31,523 bases of DNA, taken from Phycisphaerales bacterium UBA3158 (GTDB taxonomy: Bacteria; Planctomycetota; Phycisphaerae; Phycisphaerales; SM1A02). The stretch covers positions 12,087 to 43,609 of the forward strand of contig DEYM01000018.1 of NCBI GenBank assembly GCA_002364555.1, in the 5' to 3' direction. A program made the translations under genes and the position numbers. Shown here piece after piece: positions 7,769 through 15,522 of the stretch. Positions within the stretch are counted from its first letter, which is position 1; the number at the start of each line of letters is the position of its first letter. The notes under the pieces are model-generated. The model had not been told where the DNA came from, did no database searches, and saw nothing but the letters and a program-made list of their open reading frames with translations.

Positions 7769-8755
7769 TCAGGACTCGTCATCCAACGATGGTGCGGACC
7801 CCACTCGGGATGCCGGCATCAGACGCAGCAGAAGAATGCCCAGTTCATAGAGGATATAGAGGGGAATCAGCATCATCAGCATGGAGACGATGTCAGCAGG
7901 CGTCGTGATGGCGGCCAGCATGGCGCACACAAGCAGAGCATACTTGCGTTGATGGGAGAGCCACTCAGGAGTGACGATGCCGATCCAGCCAAGCAGGAGA
8001 ATCACCAGAGGCATCTGGAACGCGACGGTGATCCCCAGCATCAGCAGCAGCACGAAATTGATGAATGAGGTCAGCTGGAACACCTGGGAAACAACGGCGT
8101 TGCCCTGGAGTGGAACACTCAGAATCCTCAATGCCTCCGGACTCTCGGATTCGACGGTGAGTTTCAGTGTCGAGGTTCCGGAATCTATCCACATCTGTCC
8201 GAGTTGAGCCGCCTCGGGATTTCCATCAAGGAGCGGTATTGCCTGCGATTCGCCGGCGCTGTTGCTGACGATGGGTATCAGTTCGGGGGTCATGCCTATG
8301 CCGGTGGTTATCGACATCAGAACATGGAGCATGATCGGGAGCATGATCAGATACATGATCGCTATGCCAGCAGCCGTCAGGATGATGCTGCCGGGAAACA
8401 GGATGTGTATGAAGCGACGTTCTTGGGGGTAGAGACCGGGGGCGATGAACAGCCATGTCTGCATGATGATCCATGGAACCGAAAGTACGATCGCGAAGAT
8501 GATGCTCAGCTTGATCTGCATCAGCAGGAACTCGGGTGGGCTGAGGACCTGGACCTGTTGTGGGAAGCCGCCTTGCTTCTGCACGGACTGGAGAGGTTGC
8601 AGAAGCAGCTCCACCAGCCCGTCACTGAACATGAAGAGAACCATGGCCAGGGGCACGGGGACCAGAAGTGCGTAGATCAGCCGTTTACGGAGATCCTCCA
8701 GGTGGTCGCCTAGGGGCATGGTGTAGGACTTGGGATCGTGTGGAAGATCAAACAT
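7769..8755 (-). CDS. tatC: Sec-independent (twin-arginine) translocase subunit TatC, with large periplasmic insertion
   Basis: TatC binds twin-arginine signal peptides of folded proteins in the inner membrane. The signature MPLGDHLEDLRKRLI (13-27) opens the protein, the first cytoplasmic loop has PGLYPQERRF with the conserved Glu112, and the TM4-TM6 part has FQMPL, HQRKYALL, TTPADIVS and LYELGI. Six membrane segments can be placed. Typical TatC is about 250 aa; this one is 328. Most of the extra length is a block of about 65 residues (roughly 155-222) in the second periplasmic loop, rich in acidic and polar residues. No tatA/tatB is in the window. An alternative start at Met13 has no better SD. 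tadA follows at 2 bp. Confidence 0.93.
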   Translation of the reverse strand: MFDLPHDPKSYTMPLGDHLEDLRKRLIYALLVPVPLAMVLFMFSDGLVELLLQPLQSVQKQGGFPQQVQVLSPPEFLLMQIKLSIIFAIVLSVPWIIMQTWLFIAPGLYPQERRFIHILFPGSIILTAAGIAIMYLIMLPIMLHVLMSITTGIGMTPELIPIVSNSAGESQAIPLLDGNPEAAQLGQMWIDSGTSTLKLTVESESPEALRILSVPLQGNAVVSQVFQLTSFINFVLLLMLGITVAFQMPLVILLLGWIGIVTPEWLSHQRKYALLVCAMLAAITTPADIVSMLMMLIPLYILYELGILLLRLMPASRVGSAPSLDDES

Positions 8756-8800
8756 GGGCGTTGAGGCATCCTACTCGCCATATGGGTCTTGCTGGGTCCG

Positions 8801-8806
8801 TATACT
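8801..8806 (+). promoter_or_regulatory. Likely -10 box of the DnaJ-like gene (TATACT)
   Basis: TATACT stands 34 bases before the ATG at 8841, in the 85-bp gap between divergent tatC and the DnaJ-like gene. No good -35 hexamer is seen. The predicted leader is about 28 bases and contains GGGAG (8826-8830). Confidence 0.4.
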
Positions 8807-8840
8807 GGGGGATCTCGGATGCTTGGGGAGTGTAAAGGCC

Positions 8841-9743
8841 ATGGCTGCAGCAAGAGACTATTACGAGATTCTGGGTATTGAGAAGACCGCCAGCGAGGAT
8901 GAGATTCGCTCCTCCTTTCGCAAGCTGGCGCGTCGCTACCATCCTGATGTCTGCAAGGAAGACGGAGCCGATGCCCGCTTTGCAGAAGTTCAGGAGGCCT
9001 ATGAGGTACTCTCCGACGAGGAAAAACGCGAAAGCTACGACCGGTTCGGTCGAGCTGGTAGCGGGTCGGGAGCCGGTTGGAACAATCGTGCCGGGGGAGG
9101 CCCCCAGCCGGATCCATCCGATTTCCAGGACATCTTCGAGGAGATGTTCAATGGCCGTGGAGGTGGATCGCCGTTTTCAGGTGGTGCGCCCAGATCAGCA
9201 CGTGGCAGTGATATCTCCTCTCGGGTCTCGATCACCTTCATGACGGCGGCAATGGGTGGTCAAGAGAGCATCAGGCTCGATGATGGGACGACTGTCTCGA
9301 TCAAGATTCCAGCGGGCATCGAGGATGGCAGCAGACTTCGTGTGCGTGGCAAGGGGGGCACCGGGCACAACGGTGGGCCTGCTGGCGATGTGATCGTGAC
9401 GGTCCGTGTCGGCGGGCATCCGATCTTCTCGCGTAATGGGCTTGATCTGAGTGTGGATATTCCCGTGAGTGTCGTCGAGGCGATTGCGGGCACGAGCATC
9501 TCGGTGCCGTTGCTTCAGGGCCATGTCGAGCTTCGGATTCCCGAAGGTTCCTCCAGTGGCCAGAAACTCAGAATCACGGGAAAGGGAATCGAGGATCCAA
9601 CCGGTCGAAAAGGGGATTTCTTCGCAATCGTGCAGATCCGTGCACCCAAGCGAAGTTCCCTCTCCGAAGCGGGCCAGGAAGCACTCGATTCACTGGCAAC
9701 AACGCTTCCTGACCCAAGAGACGGGCTCGACGCCTTTTCCTGA
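8841..9743 (+). CDS. DnaJ-class co-chaperone without zinc finger (CbpA-like)
   Basis: The 300-residue product has an N-terminal J domain (RDYYEILGI to about residue 70) with the HPD motif (34-36) that stimulates DnaK ATPase. A Gly/Ser/Pro-rich linker follows (about 75-115). The C-terminal substrate-binding domains are visible in VSIKIPAGIEDGSRLRVRGKG and VELRIPEGSSSGQKLRITGKG. The CxxCxGxG zinc repeats of true DnaJ are absent, so it belongs with CbpA/DnaJ2. The frame is open upstream to 8730, but ATG 8841 begins exactly at the conserved J domain and has GGGAG upstream. No dnaK or grpE is nearby. A separate promoter for the next gene suggests a single-gene unit. Confidence 0.92.
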   Translation: MAAARDYYEILGIEKTASEDEIRSSFRKLARRYHPDVCKEDGADARFAEVQEAYEVLSDEEKRESYDRFGRAGSGSGAGWNNRAGGGPQPDPSDFQDIFEEMFNGRGGGSPFSGGAPRSARGSDISSRVSITFMTAAMGGQESIRLDDGTTVSIKIPAGIEDGSRLRVRGKGGTGHNGGPAGDVIVTVRVGGHPIFSRNGLDLSVDIPVSVVEAIAGTSISVPLLQGHVELRIPEGSSSGQKLRITGKGIEDPTGRKGDFFAIVQIRAPKRSSLSEAGQEALDSLATTLPDPRDGLDAFS

Positions 9744-9753
9744 TCATCAAGGT

Positions 9754-9782
9754 TTGAAACTGGGCCCCAAGACTGTGACAAT
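9754..9782 (+). promoter_or_regulatory. Probable sigma-70 promoter of the WcaJ-type transferase gene
   Basis: TTGAAA (9754-9759) and GACAAT (9777-9782) are separated by exactly 17 bases. It is one of the two best -35/-10 pairs found here, with the one before the EIIA gene. It predicts a start near 9789 and a leader of about 47 bases before ATG 9836, carrying the wcaJ-like gene and queC. Confidence 0.45.
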
Positions 9783-9835
9783 GCCAACTCGGGGGTCATG
9801 TCGCACCTCATCATCAGATCGGGGACTACGACCGA

Positions 9836-11266
9836 ATGCTTCGTGAACGTCATCAGATCTTTCTGAGCCTGTTTGTCGCCAGCGATGCCGCCATCGTGAC
9901 GGCTTCCGCATGGGGAGCCTGGTGGATACGGTTCAGGTTGATGGAGGATGTGATGCCCTACGGGGCGATCGTGGATGATCACATGATCCCGTTCTGGACG
10001 ACCGCCCCCGTGATGTTGTTCGTGGCGGCGATGCTGCATCTCTACAAACCCCGGCGGGACGAGCATTTCCTCAGGGAGTTCAAGTCGATTCTCAGGACCA
10101 CCATCATCGGGAGCATCTCCCTGGTGGCGGTACTCACGCTGTTCAGGAATGAACTGACACCCGGTGTCACCCTGAACAATCTCCAGTTCGTGATCTGGGC
10201 GGTTCTCTGCCTGGTCGGAATGACGATCAACCACTATCTGCTTCGCAACATGCTCAAGTGGGCGAGACGTCGCGGGTTCAACATCCGTCCGGTGGCGATC
10301 ATCGGGACCGGGCCGACCGGCCAGCAGATATGTCGCACGCTTCGTCTGAACAGCTGGACTGGAATCCAGCCGTCATTCTTCATCACGCACGAGGAGAACA
10401 GCGATTTGAAGGAGCTGGAGGGGCTTCCGGTCTGCGGCGGACTCGATTCGTTGGATGATCTGTTGAAGAAGGAGTCCCCCTCGGGTGTCTTCATCGCCAT
10501 GCCCAATGCCATGGCTGGTCGAATCGAGGATCTCATGACCGTGCTCGGCAACTATCCGATGGATGTTCGTGTCGTTCCCGACTTGACGTTTCGTTTCATC
10601 ATGAACATGAACACGAGCGACCTCGACGGAGTGCCCATCCTCTCCATTAGGGAGTCGCCTCTGAACGGATGGGGCGGGATTCTCAAGCGTTTCCTTGATG
10701 TCATGGGATCGCTGTCGGCTTTGATCGTCTTCGGTATCCCGATGCTCGTGATGGCTGTGCTGATCAGATTGTCGGGGCCGGGGCCGGTCTTCTTCAGACA
10801 GCGTCGGCATACGGCCAACGGTCGCGAGTTCTCCATCTTCAAGTTCCGAACGATGCGCGAGCTGTCTCCCGAGCAGGCTGCTGCGGAAGAGAAGTCCGAG
10901 GAATGGAAACGCGGGGATCAGAACCGGGTCACCTGGCTGGGGCGCATTCTTCGCCGTACCAGTCTCGATGAGCTGCCACAGCTGTTGAATGTCTTGCGTG
11001 GCGACATGTCTCTGGTGGGCCCCAGGCCTCTGGCGGCTGGAGAAGTGGCCGACGCCCGCGATGCATGGCAGGGCTTCATGCTCCGGCAGAATGTTCGATC
11101 CGGCATCACCGGCTGGGCCCAGGTGCATGGTCTTCGCGGTGAAGCCAGCAATCGAATCCGATTGCTCTACGACCTCCACTACATCCGGAACTGGTCGGTG
11201 CTCTTCGACTTCTGGATAGTACTTCTCACCATTCGCCGGATTTTCAAGGATCCAAGTGCCCAATGA
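9836..11266 (+). CDS. Undecaprenyl-phosphate sugar-1-phosphate transferase (WcaJ-like)
   Basis: The 476-residue inner-membrane enzyme probably starts exopolysaccharide assembly by moving a hexose-1-phosphate from a UDP-sugar to undecaprenyl phosphate. N-terminal membrane segments lie near 8-30, 54-70, 88-103 and 116-134. A Rossmann-like CoA-binding-type domain follows (VAIIGTGPTG, 153-162). The C-terminal catalytic domain starts with KRFLDVMGSL (284-293), and has SGPGPVFFRQRR, FKFRTMR, RTSLDELPQLLNVLRGDMSLVGPRPL (374-399, with Asp378-Glu379) and RSGITGWAQVHGLRGEA. The length matches the long WcaJ class. The sugar cannot be told, and no other polysaccharide genes are adjacent. Its stop overlaps the queC start (ATGA). 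Confidence 0.9.
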   Translation: MLRERHQIFLSLFVASDAAIVTASAWGAWWIRFRLMEDVMPYGAIVDDHMIPFWTTAPVMLFVAAMLHLYKPRRDEHFLREFKSILRTTIIGSISLVAVLTLFRNELTPGVTLNNLQFVIWAVLCLVGMTINHYLLRNMLKWARRRGFNIRPVAIIGTGPTGQQICRTLRLNSWTGIQPSFFITHEENSDLKELEGLPVCGGLDSLDDLLKKESPSGVFIAMPNAMAGRIEDLMTVLGNYPMDVRVVPDLTFRFIMNMNTSDLDGVPILSIRESPLNGWGGILKRFLDVMGSLSALIVFGIPMLVMAVLIRLSGPGPVFFRQRRHTANGREFSIFKFRTMRELSPEQAAAEEKSEEWKRGDQNRVTWLGRILRRTSLDELPQLLNVLRGDMSLVGPRPLAAGEVADARDAWQGFMLRQNVRSGITGWAQVHGLRGEASNRIRLLYDLHYIRNWSVLFDFWIVLLTIRRIFKDPSAQ

Positions 11267-11970
11267 GTCACCGTGGTCCTGCCGTCGTTCTACTCTCGGG
11301 TGGCCTGGATTCATCCACGGTGCTGGCCATTGCCTCCTCGCAGGGGCACGAGCTGCATGCACTGACCTTCGACTACGGTCAGAGACATCGGCATGAGCTG
11401 GATTGCGCTCGACGAATCGCCCGCAGCCGGGAGGCCGTCCATCACGAGGTGAAACTAGATCAGTCCGCGTTTCGGGGTTCCGCTCTGACCGATGGTCCGG
11501 ATGTTCCCACCGGGCGTTCAGCAGAATCGATGGCGGATTCCATACCGGTCACCTACGTGCCCGCTCGGAACACGATCATGCTCTCCCATGCGCTTGGTTA
11601 TGCGGAGGGTGTCGGCTCGCATGATCTCTATGTGGGGGTCAATGCCGTCGACTACTCCGGCTACCCCGACTGTCGCCCGGCTTTCATAGAAGCCTTCGAA
11701 CGTCTGGCCAATCTGGCGACCAAGGCCGGAGTCGAAGGTCAGGTCATTCGTGTCCATGCGCCGCTGATGGAGATGAACAAGGCCCAGATCATCAATGAGG
11801 GGATTCGGCTCGGGGTCGACTACGGTCTCACGAGCACCTGCTACCAGCCACACGATGACGGTGATCCCTGCAGAGCATGCGATGCCTGCATACTCAGGGC
11901 ACAGGGGTTCGACGAGGCGGGTGTCGTTGATCCACTGACCGTTGACACGATCAGACGTCGAGATTCTTGA
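11263..11970 (+). CDS. queC: 7-cyano-7-deazaguanine synthase
   Basis: The 235-residue cytoplasmic enzyme uses ATP and ammonia to turn 7-carboxy-7-deazaguanine into preQ0, the precursor of queuosine. The ATP pyrophosphatase loop is LSGGLDSS (11-18). The zinc site is complete: C193, C203, C206 and C209 in the expected Cx9CxxCxxC pattern. DLYVGVNAVDYSGYPDCRPAFI is the family signature. The ATG overlaps the wcaJ-like stop by 4 bp, so translation is probably coupled. The last 20 bp overlap the end of gyrB on the other strand. queD, queE and queF are not in the window. Confidence 0.95.
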   Translation: MSHRGPAVVLLSGGLDSSTVLAIASSQGHELHALTFDYGQRHRHELDCARRIARSREAVHHEVKLDQSAFRGSALTDGPDVPTGRSAESMADSIPVTYVPARNTIMLSHALGYAEGVGSHDLYVGVNAVDYSGYPDCRPAFIEAFERLANLATKAGVEGQVIRVHAPLMEMNKAQIINEGIRLGVDYGLTSTCYQPHDDGDPCRACDACILRAQGFDEAGVVDPLTVDTIRRRDS

Positions 11971-14461
11971 CCTCGAGGGCGTGATCCTCGATGTAGGCCC
12001 GTCGCGGTTCGACATTTTCACCCATCAAGGTGGAGAAGAGCTCGTCCGCAACCGAGGCGGCGTCCATGGTCACCTTGAGCAGTGTCCGGACGGATGGATC
12101 CATGGTTGTTTCCCAGAGTTCCTCTGGGTTCATTTCACCCAGACCCTTGAACCTCTTGATCTCGATGTTCCGTCGTCCGACGACTCTCAGGCCATTGAGG
12201 ATTTCAGGCACGCTGGGGATGTCCATGATTTCCTGCTGCGCCGTTTCCGGATCGACGACCCAGGCGAATCGCGTCGGCAGGAGCTCGCCGGTGATGGATT
12301 CCTCCCGTATGAGATTCCAGTCGGCCGCGTCGATTCCGGACTTGGCCAGTTCCGTGAACATCAACTGCAGCTCGGGGTTCTCGTGAAGTTCCCGAAGTGA
12401 TGCGATCTCCGCATCGTTGTCGACAGGTAACTGCTCGCTGTCATCGAGGTTGAGATTGTGTTCGCTGGCGTACTGACGAGCATCGGCTTCATCCCAGAAG
12501 AACTTCTCCGTGGAGACGGAAGAGAGTCGGAAGCGGGGGAAGCGGCCCTCGGCATCGCTCCTGGAAGCCTCCAGCAGATCCGGTACCTGGATGCCTCTCC
12601 GCTGAGCGATCAGCACCAGATCCGAGACCCGATGGAGCATGTTGACGATCTTGCGGAGCGATTCACCCTTGATGCGGGCCTGTTCCTCATCGCATTCCGG
12701 CGTTCGGATGACCAGTTCGGCATGGGCGAGTGCAAGATCGACCAGCTCTTCATTCATGCCCTTCTCGTCGAGGACGTAGCGACTCTTCTTCTTGCGTGTG
12801 ACCTGATAAAGCGGCGGTTGGGCGATGTATATCTTGCCCTGCTTGACCAGTTCGGGCATCTTTCTGAAGAAGAACGTCAGAAGCAATGTGCGGATATGGG
12901 AGCCATCGACATCGGCATCGGTCATGATGATGATGCGGCCATATCGAAGTTTCGAGATGTCGAACTCCGGATCGATGCCGCAATGCAACGCCTGGATCAG
13001 GACTCTGATCTCCTCGAAGGCAAGGACCTTGTCGATGCGTGCCTTCTCCACATTCAGGATCTTTCCCTTCAGGGGCAGGATCGCCTGGGTGTCGTGATCA
13101 CGACCACCTTTGGCGGATCCGCCGGCCGAGTCACCTTCGACTATGAAGAGTTCCGATCGATCGACGTCGTTGGTCACGCAGTCGGCCAGCTTCGAGGGAA
13201 GGCCTCCGGATTCCAGTGCGCCCTTTCGCTTGATGAGATCTCGTGCTTTTCGAGCGGCTTCACGAGCCTGGGCAGCCAGAATGGCCTTGAAGCAGATCTT
13301 CTTGGCATCGGAGGGGTTTTCTTCAAGCCACGCGCCAAGGACGGCTCCGACGGCTCTGCTGACGAATCCTTCCACTTCGGGATTCAGCAGTTTTTCCTTG
13401 GTCTGGTTGTTGAACTGGGGATCGGGGATCTTGACGGAGATGACGCAGGTCAGCCCTTCTCGAAGATCGTCACCGGAGGGAGTCAGTCCCTTGAGGAGAT
13501 TGGTCTTCTTGGCATAGCTGTTGATCGTTCTCGTCAAGGCCGTCTTGAAGCCGGATACATGCGTGCCACCATCCGGGTTGATGATCGTGTTTCCGAAGGC
13601 GAGCAGCGTCTCGTTGGTGGCGTCGGTGTACTGGATTCCGATATCACAGCCGAGGCCGGTTTCCTCATCCTCGCGATACACGCGAATGACGGGACTGACC
13701 TTGGTTCTGGATCTGTTCAACCATTCGACGTAGCCGCCGATTCCATCATGGAAGTGGAAGACATCGTTTCGAGGCTTGCCGTCGGATCCGACGCGAGCAT
13801 CCTGAAGTCGGATTTCGACACCGGGATTCAGGTAGGCCAGTTCCCGAAGGCGATGCTGGAGAGTCTCGTATCGGAATTCGGTGTCCGGGAAGATATCCGG
13901 GTCGGGTTTGAAGGTGACCCTCGTTCCGGCTTGTTCAGGTCCGTCGTAGGGCCCGACTTCTCGAAGCGCTTCAGATACCACGCCTCTTTCGAAGCTGATG
14001 CGGTGAAGTTGGCCGTTCTTGATGATTTCGACAACAGTCCATTCCGACAAGGCATTGACGCATTTGACGCCCACGCCATGAAGACCGCCCGAGACCTTGT
14101 AGACACTGGCATCGAACTTACCGCCGGCGTGCAGCTCGGTCATGATGACCTCTACCGCCGGGCGACCGTTGATGGTCGTGTTGTCATGCTGCATCGGATC
14201 AAGAGGCATGCCTCGGCCGTCGTCGCTGACCGTGCAGGAGCCATCCACGTCGATTTTCACGATGATGCGGGTGGCATGGCCTGCCATGACTTCATCGATC
14301 GAGTTGTCGACGACTTCATAGACCAGATGATGCAGGGCATTGGGTCCGGTTCCGCCTACATACATGCCTGGACGCTTGCGGACAGCCTCCAGCCCTTCCA
14401 GTACCTGGATGGAGTCTGAGGTGTATTCGGTGGCAGCCTGCGGGGGGGTTGATTCGGCCAT
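11951..14461 (-). CDS. gyrB: DNA gyrase subunit B
   Basis: The 836-residue ATPase subunit of DNA gyrase introduces negative supercoils together with GyrA. The GHKL ATPase domain has YVGGTGPNALHHLVYEVVDNSIDE and DDGRGMP, then VSGGLHGVG. The TOPRIM domain has EGDSAGGSAKGGRD and IIMTDADVDGSHIRTLLL. The C-terminus ends with IEIKRFKGLGEMNPEELWETTMDP, as in GyrB rather than ParE. Between TOPRIM and this block lies an insertion-like stretch with an FFW/DEADARQYASEHN segment, as in long proteobacterial-type GyrB (about 800 aa). The ATG has no clear SD. The leader contains two strong inverted repeats. gyrA is not next to it. Confidence 0.96.
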   Translation of the reverse strand: MAESTPPQAATEYTSDSIQVLEGLEAVRKRPGMYVGGTGPNALHHLVYEVVDNSIDEVMAGHATRIIVKIDVDGSCTVSDDGRGMPLDPMQHDNTTINGRPAVEVIMTELHAGGKFDASVYKVSGGLHGVGVKCVNALSEWTVVEIIKNGQLHRISFERGVVSEALREVGPYDGPEQAGTRVTFKPDPDIFPDTEFRYETLQHRLRELAYLNPGVEIRLQDARVGSDGKPRNDVFHFHDGIGGYVEWLNRSRTKVSPVIRVYREDEETGLGCDIGIQYTDATNETLLAFGNTIINPDGGTHVSGFKTALTRTINSYAKKTNLLKGLTPSGDDLREGLTCVISVKIPDPQFNNQTKEKLLNPEVEGFVSRAVGAVLGAWLEENPSDAKKICFKAILAAQAREAARKARDLIKRKGALESGGLPSKLADCVTNDVDRSELFIVEGDSAGGSAKGGRDHDTQAILPLKGKILNVEKARIDKVLAFEEIRVLIQALHCGIDPEFDISKLRYGRIIIMTDADVDGSHIRTLLLTFFFRKMPELVKQGKIYIAQPPLYQVTRKKKSRYVLDEKGMNEELVDLALAHAELVIRTPECDEEQARIKGESLRKIVNMLHRVSDLVLIAQRRGIQVPDLLEASRSDAEGRFPRFRLSSVSTEKFFWDEADARQYASEHNLNLDDSEQLPVDNDAEIASLRELHENPELQLMFTELAKSGIDAADWNLIREESITGELLPTRFAWVVDPETAQQEIMDIPSVPEILNGLRVVGRRNIEIKRFKGLGEMNPEELWETTMDPSVRTLLKVTMDAASVADELFSTLMGENVEPRRAYIEDHALEVKNLDV

Positions 14462-14492
14462 GAACAGGGGGTACTCGGCGTGAGGATTGAGG

Positions 14493-14525
14493 CTCAGGAA
14501 GCACCTTCTACGGAAGGTCCCTGAG
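14493..14525. repeat. Two-part inverted repeat in the gyrB leader
   Basis: Outer arms CTCAGG (14493-14498) and CCTGAG (14520-14525) enclose inner arms ACCTTC (14503-14508) and GAAGGT (14513-14518). The tip reads C(TACG)G on the plus strand, a UNCG-type tetraloop if transcribed that way. On the minus strand it would sit in the gyrB 5' leader, 32 bases before the ATG. It may be a leader hairpin, an attenuator or a protein site. Confidence 0.45.
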
Positions 14526-14595
14526 GAGCATCATGATACCTCGAAATGCGTTGTTTCTGTGCTTCAAAGCCGCTTCGTCCACTCTTGTTCCACAT

Positions 14596-14628
14596 CCTTT
14601 TTCATTCGGTTTTTCCGTGAAAAAAAGG
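14596..14628. repeat. AT-rich inverted repeat between gyrB and the amidase gene
   Basis: CCTTTTTCA (14596-14604) is matched by TGAAAAAAAGG (14618-14628), with two extra A on the right. Inside it CGG (14607-14609) pairs with CCG (14615-14617) around TTTTT. The whole makes an extended hairpin on either strand. Function is unknown. Confidence 0.4.
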
Positions 14629-14665
14629 AGCCTACAAAGCTGCCTGAAGCTGCCGGAAACAGGGG

Positions 14666-14671
14666 TATACT
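14666..14671 (+). promoter_or_regulatory. Likely -10 box of the lipoprotein amidase gene (TATACT)
   Basis: TATACT stands 67 bases before ATG 14739. CTGAAG at 14644-14649 is a weak -35 candidate with 16-base spacing. The predicted leader is about 60 bases and contains GGAGG (14719-14723), rather far (15 bases) from the ATG. Confidence 0.35.
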
Positions 14672-14738
14672 TCAGCCGGGCCACCTCTGGAGTCGATAAG
14701 ACCAGTGGAACAACATACGGAGGCTTCGAACGCTCACC

Positions 14739-15473
14739 ATGGAAACACCTACTGGCCCACTTCCCGAGTCCGATTGCGGTGCTGAAACCGCTTCAAGCCG
14801 TCGTTTCTTCGTATTGGCCGGAGCACTCTTTCTGACTGGCTGTGCCACGCGATCCAAGACCGTCGTGTCGGAATTGCCGGATCCCTGGTGGTCCCCGGCA
14901 CCACTGGCCAAGGCGCCGACCAGGCCGGTCACGCCTTCGGCACCCATGCAGGCGATTCCATCGGGCGTGATTTCCCGTTCCAATTGGGCAGGTGGAAATC
15001 CCGTTCCATCGAGAATGAACAGAAATCGGCCAATCTCGAGAATCACGCTGCATCATGATGGCATGCAGCCATTCACCAGCACCTCGACCGAGGCGGCTTC
15101 CGCTCGTCTGGAATCGATACGTCGTTCCCATCTGCAGAGACGTCCGCAACGGTTCGGCGATATCGGATACCACTATGCGATCGATCCTGCCGGCCGGGTC
15201 TGGTGTTGTCGTCCACTGGGTTATCAGGGGGCGCATGTCGCTGGTCAGAATCCGGGCAATCTGGGCATCGTCGTTCTCGGGAACTTCGACAGGCAATCAC
15301 CGAACCGTGCACAGAAGGCGGCGATCCTCGCCTTCCTCTCCAGTCAATCCAATCAGTACTCGGTACCGGTCTCGAAAATCCGAACGCATCAGGAACTGGC
15401 AGCCACGGCCTGTCCTGGCAAGTCAATGCAGCGTTTCATGGTGAACATTCGAGGCAACGGCTCCCTTGGATGA
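14739..15473 (+). CDS. N-acetylmuramoyl-L-alanine amidase, PGRP/T7-lysozyme type, Tat-like lipoprotein
   Basis: The 244-residue product should cut the amide bond between muramic acid and the peptide in peptidoglycan fragments, outside the inner membrane. SSRRFFVLAGALFLTGC (19-35) combines a twin-arginine-like SRRFF motif with a lipobox (LTGC, Cys35), so it is probably exported folded by Tat and then lipidated. The amidase_2 domain runs from about 98 to 235: ITLHHDG (His105/106), DIGYHYAID (Tyr144), GAHVAGQNPGNLGIVVLGNFD, and THQELAATACPG with His217 and Cys225. The His-x7-Cys spacing equals that of T7 lysozyme, so the zinc site looks complete. Residues 36-95 are a Pro-rich linker. It could serve wall recycling or remodelling. 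Confidence 0.87.
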   Translation: METPTGPLPESDCGAETASSRRFFVLAGALFLTGCATRSKTVVSELPDPWWSPAPLAKAPTRPVTPSAPMQAIPSGVISRSNWAGGNPVPSRMNRNRPISRITLHHDGMQPFTSTSTEAASARLESIRRSHLQRRPQRFGDIGYHYAIDPAGRVWCCRPLGYQGAHVAGQNPGNLGIVVLGNFDRQSPNRAQKAAILAFLSSQSNQYSVPVSKIRTHQELAATACPGKSMQRFMVNIRGNGSLG

Positions 15474-15511
15474 ATGCCATCATTCGAGTCCTTGAAGCCT
15501 TGATGCAGTGC

Positions 15512-15517
15512 TACAAT
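15512..15517 (+). promoter_or_regulatory. -10 box TACAAT five bases before an ATG (leaderless start)
   Basis: TACAAT ends 5 bases before ATG 15523. With the usual 6-8 bases from -10 to start, transcription would begin at or next to the start codon. TTGAAG (15492-15497) is a -35 candidate, but its 14-base spacing is short. No SD is seen before this ATG, which fits a leaderless mRNA. Confidence 0.45.
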
Positions 15518-15522
15518 CAGGC

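Larger units (their letters stand above)
14462..14738. other. Divergent intergenic region, gyrB / amidase, with two inverted repeats
   Basis: The 277-bp gap between the divergent starts of gyrB (minus) and the lipoprotein amidase (plus) contains no gene I accept. It holds a strong stem at 14493-14525, an AT-rich stem at 14596-14628, and a -10-like TATACT (14666-14671) pointing towards the amidase. The stretch at about 14570-14640 is visibly richer in A and T than its neighbours. Confidence 0.5.

Noticed and set aside
12458..14419. A 653-codon open frame on the plus strand opposite gyrB
   Set aside because: gyrB matches its family over the whole length on the minus strand. The antisense frame has low complexity with many Asp/Gly/Leu, as expected from the reverse reading of a codon-biased gene.
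14533..14835. A 100-codon plus-strand frame with a good SD (GAGGAG) before ATG 14533
   Set aside because: It runs in another frame through the start of the amidase gene, has no recognisable domain, and crosses two inverted repeats. The SD is the outer arm of the 14493-14525 stem. Kept only as a remote possibility.
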